From Chloroflexota bacterium (GTDB taxonomy: Bacteria; Chloroflexota; Limnocylindria; P2-11E): a stretch of 7,339 bases of DNA. The notes beneath the pieces were generated by a model. That model worked only from the letters and a program-made list of their open reading frames with translations. It was not told the origin of the DNA and made no database searches. The DNA lies in NCBI GenBank assembly GCA_025350745.1, contig JANXXG010000101.1, positions 1 through 7,339 on the forward strand, in the 5' to 3' direction. Shown one piece after another: positions 5,811 through 7,339 of the stretch. Numbering within the stretch: position 1 is the stretch's first letter; every line of letters starts with the position of its first letter. A program made the translations under genes and the position numbers.

Positions 5811-7150
5811 GTCCGGTCATTCACACGCGCGGCTGGGGGTGGCGATACCCCGGTCGCGCCGCGTGGGCGGTGCGCGGGCTCGACCTCGAGATCAGGCGAG
5901 GCGAGTCCGTGCTTCTCGCCGGCCCTTCTGGCTCCGGGAAGAGCACGGTCCTGCTCGCGATCGCCGGCCTGCTCGATCCATCGGGAGGCGGTGAGGTCGA
6001 AGGTGAGCTGCGCGTGACCGGCAGGACCGGCATCGTGTTCCAGGACCCCGACTCACAGCTCGTGATGGCCCGGTGCGGCGATGATGTCGCTTTCGGTCTC
6101 GAGAACCACTGCGTGCCGACGGAGCGCATCTGGCCACGAGTGGACGCTGCCCTGGCCGATGTGGGGTTTCCCTACCCCCGCGATCATCCGACGAGCGCGC
6201 TGTCCGGCGGGGAGAAGCAGCGGCTGGCCTTCGCTGGGGCCGCGGCACTCGCGCCGGAGATCCTGCTGCTCGACGAGCCTGCCGCGAATCTTGACGCGGA
6301 TGGCGCGCGCCGGGTGCGCGAGATCATCGCCCAGGCCCGGATCCGCGGCCAGACGATCGTGCTCGTCGACCATGATCTCGCCGCGGCGCGGGTCTTGGTC
6401 GATCGGATCATCGACATCGCGGTCTTTTCCGAGGGGTCCGCTGACACAGCGGACCCAGGGGACCCAGCACCCTCGGCCCGGACGACCGCCGGTCTGGGGC
6501 TCGTGCGAGCGACGGGTGTCGCGTTCCGCTACCCGGGTGCGGAGACCTGGGCCGTCGACGGTATCGATCTCGATATCAGCGCTGGGGAAGCGGTCGCGCT
6601 GACCGGCGCGAATGGCTCGGGCAAGTCGACGTTGGCGCTTCTTGTGGCCGGCCTCCTCCGTCCGGCGCGAGGGCGAGTGACGGACCGTGCTGATCACGAT
6701 CTCTGGCGCGCCGACGCCGGCGAGCTTGTCCGTCGCGTGGGTACGGTCTTCCAGGACCCCGAGCACCAATTCGTGCGCGGTCGTGTAGACGAGGAGCTGA
6801 TGGTCGGGCCGCTGCGCGCAGGTGTGGATCAGGTCGACGCGGCCGCCCGTGCCGCCGAGCTGCTGGAACGGATGCGGCTTGTGGCCTTGGCCGCCGCGAA
6901 CCCGTTCACGCTTTCCGGCGGCGAGAAGCGGCGCCTCTCGCTCGCGACGGCGCTCGCGACCGATCCGCCGCTCCTCATCCTTGATGAGCCGACCTTCGGG
7001 CAGGATCGCGTCACCTACGCGGAGCTCGTCCGAATGCTGCGTGAGGCTCGCGACGCTGGTCGCGGCATCCTTTTCGTGACCCACGATCGCGCGCTCGTGG
7101 CCGCGCTCGCCGACCGCGAGGTCACCCTCGTTGCGGGGCGTCGGGCCTGA
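5807..7150 (+). CDS. ykoD: Duplicated ABC ATPase of the HMP/thiamine ECF transporter, YkoD family
   Basis: About 447 residues holding two full ABC ATPase domains in one chain, the hallmark of YkoD, which powers YkoE/YkoC import. Domain 1: Walker A GPSGSGKST (39-47), Q-loop Gln79, signature LSGGEK (132-137), Walker B LLLDEP with Asp156-Glu157, H-loop His189. Domain 2: Walker A GANGSGKST (267-275), Q-loop Gln316, signature LSGGEK (369-374), Walker B LILDEP with Asp393-Glu394, His426. Both sites look catalytically intact. A Ser/Asp/Pro-rich linker at about 208-225 separates them. The start is uncertain: the last in-frame ATG/GTG/TTG upstream of the first domain is a TTG at 5573, deep inside ykoE. 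CTG at 5807 overlaps the ykoE stop as CTGA and yields SPVIHTRGWGWRYPGR, a normal N-terminus, so it is used here; ATT at 5819 is another option. The stop overlaps the ykoC ATG (TGATG). Confidence 0.9.
   Translation: MSPVIHTRGWGWRYPGRAAWAVRGLDLEIRRGESVLLAGPSGSGKSTVLLAIAGLLDPSGGGEVEGELRVTGRTGIVFQDPDSQLVMARCGDDVAFGLENHCVPTERIWPRVDAALADVGFPYPRDHPTSALSGGEKQRLAFAGAAALAPEILLLDEPAANLDADGARRVREIIAQARIRGQTIVLVDHDLAAARVLVDRIIDIAVFSEGSADTADPGDPAPSARTTAGLGLVRATGVAFRYPGAETWAVDGIDLDISAGEAVALTGANGSGKSTLALLVAGLLRPARGRVTDRADHDLWRADAGELVRRVGTVFQDPEHQFVRGRVDEELMVGPLRAGVDQVDAAARAAELLERMRLVALAAANPFTLSGGEKRRLSLATALATDPPLLILDEPTFGQDRVTYAELVRMLREARDAGRGILFVTHDRALVAALADREVTLVAGRRA
6434..6456 (+). repeat. Perfect 9-bp inverted repeat in the ykoD interdomain linker
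   Basis: GGGTCCGCT (6434-6442), a 5-base loop GACAC, then AGCGGACCC (6448-6456). It falls exactly in the non-conserved linker between the two ATPase domains and is followed by a partial echo, AGGGGACCCAG, at 6457-6467. There is no downstream T-run, so it is not a standard intrinsic terminator. It could be an RNA hairpin, a protein-binding site, or a remnant of a small insertion. Confidence 0.6.
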
Positions 7151-7339
7151 TGCTCTTGACGCCGGTGCGCGCCGACCCGAACGCGACGCTCGCGCGTGCG
7201 AACCCCCTCGCGAAGCTTGGCGCCGCGGCGATCGTCATGGTCGCGCTGTTCCTTTCGGTCGACCCGCTCACGCCGGCGCTCCTTCTTGCGGCGATCGCGA
7301 GCGCCGTCCCGCTCTCAGGGATCTCGGGTCGCGCGCTGC
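7150..7339 (+). CDS. ykoC: Transmembrane coupling (T) component of the ECF transporter, YkoC family, runs off the right edge
   Basis: The ATG at 7150 shares bases with the ykoD stop (TGATG), and the frame stays open to the window edge, giving 63 complete codons. The N-terminus has the ANPLAKL motif at residues 17-23, matching the (N/H)P-x-x-K pattern with which EcfT-type T components begin. Hydrophobic helices follow at about 24-37 and 40-55, separated by an SVDP turn. T components link the S component to the ATPases through cytosolic coupling helices, but that part of the protein lies outside the window. The assignment as YkoC rests on this N-terminus and on the ykoE-ykoD order. Confidence 0.85.
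   Translation, partial: MLLTPVRADPNATLARANPLAKLGAAAIVMVALFLSVDPLTPALLLAAIASAVPLSGISGRAL

Noticed and set aside
5780..5815. Programmed frameshift making a YkoE-YkoD fusion
   Set aside because: A -1 shift would be needed, but no X XXY YYZ slippery heptamer is visible just before the ykoE stop, and the two proteins are normally separate.
6431..6460. Intrinsic terminator within ykoD
   Set aside because: The stem is strong but no T-run follows, and it lies in the middle of an intact gene with ykoC still downstream.
6053..7084. A 343-codon minus-strand open frame over ykoD
   Set aside because: It is antisense to two intact ABC ATPase domains and shows no domain signature of its own.

Overview
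The window is a gene-dense, GC-rich bacterial stretch with almost no intergenic DNA. High GC, very short or overlapping gene junctions, TANNNT boxes placed almost directly against start codons, and a sigma factor followed by a DUF5667 protein suggest a Chloroflexota lineage (for example a Limnocylindria-like soil or aquatic group) or, less likely, an Actinomycetota. That placement is an inference from style and gene families. I see no mobile element, tRNA, rRNA or CRISPR array.

Layout, left to right: (1) the N-terminal 193 residues of a short-chain dehydrogenase/reductase on the minus strand, cut by the left edge; (2) a 20-bp divergent gap holding a symmetric box, TAGACTA, that could act as a -10 element in both directions; (3) dxs on the plus strand (1-deoxy-D-xylulose-5-phosphate synthase, complete, with its thiamine-diphosphate site intact), overlapping a HAD-superfamily hydrolase gene; (4) a convergent junction where the HAD stop and the next minus-strand stop share four bases; (5) a minus-strand operon read right to left as ECF-type sigma factor, DUF5667 membrane protein, and stand-alone response-regulator receiver protein, coupled by ATGA and GTGA overlaps; (6) a divergent gap with a clear TPP riboswitch on the plus strand; (7) ykoE-ykoD-ykoC, an ECF-type importer for thiamine precursor (HMP) or thiamine, with ykoC cut by the right edge.

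The window therefore carries two thiamine-linked functions. The riboswitch should shut off the YkoEDC importer when TPP is plentiful. DXS needs TPP as cofactor and makes DXP, a precursor of both isoprenoids and the thiazole half of thiamine. Between them sits a sigma/DUF5667/receiver module, which is the most likely place for an undescribed regulatory circuit: a membrane-tethered putative anti-sigma factor co-translated with a phosphorylation-competent receiver and no kinase nearby. Other points worth a look are the possible bidirectional leaderless promoter, the lack of a usable ATG/GTG/TTG start for ykoD, and a perfect 9-bp hairpin in the linker between the two ATPase domains of ykoD.
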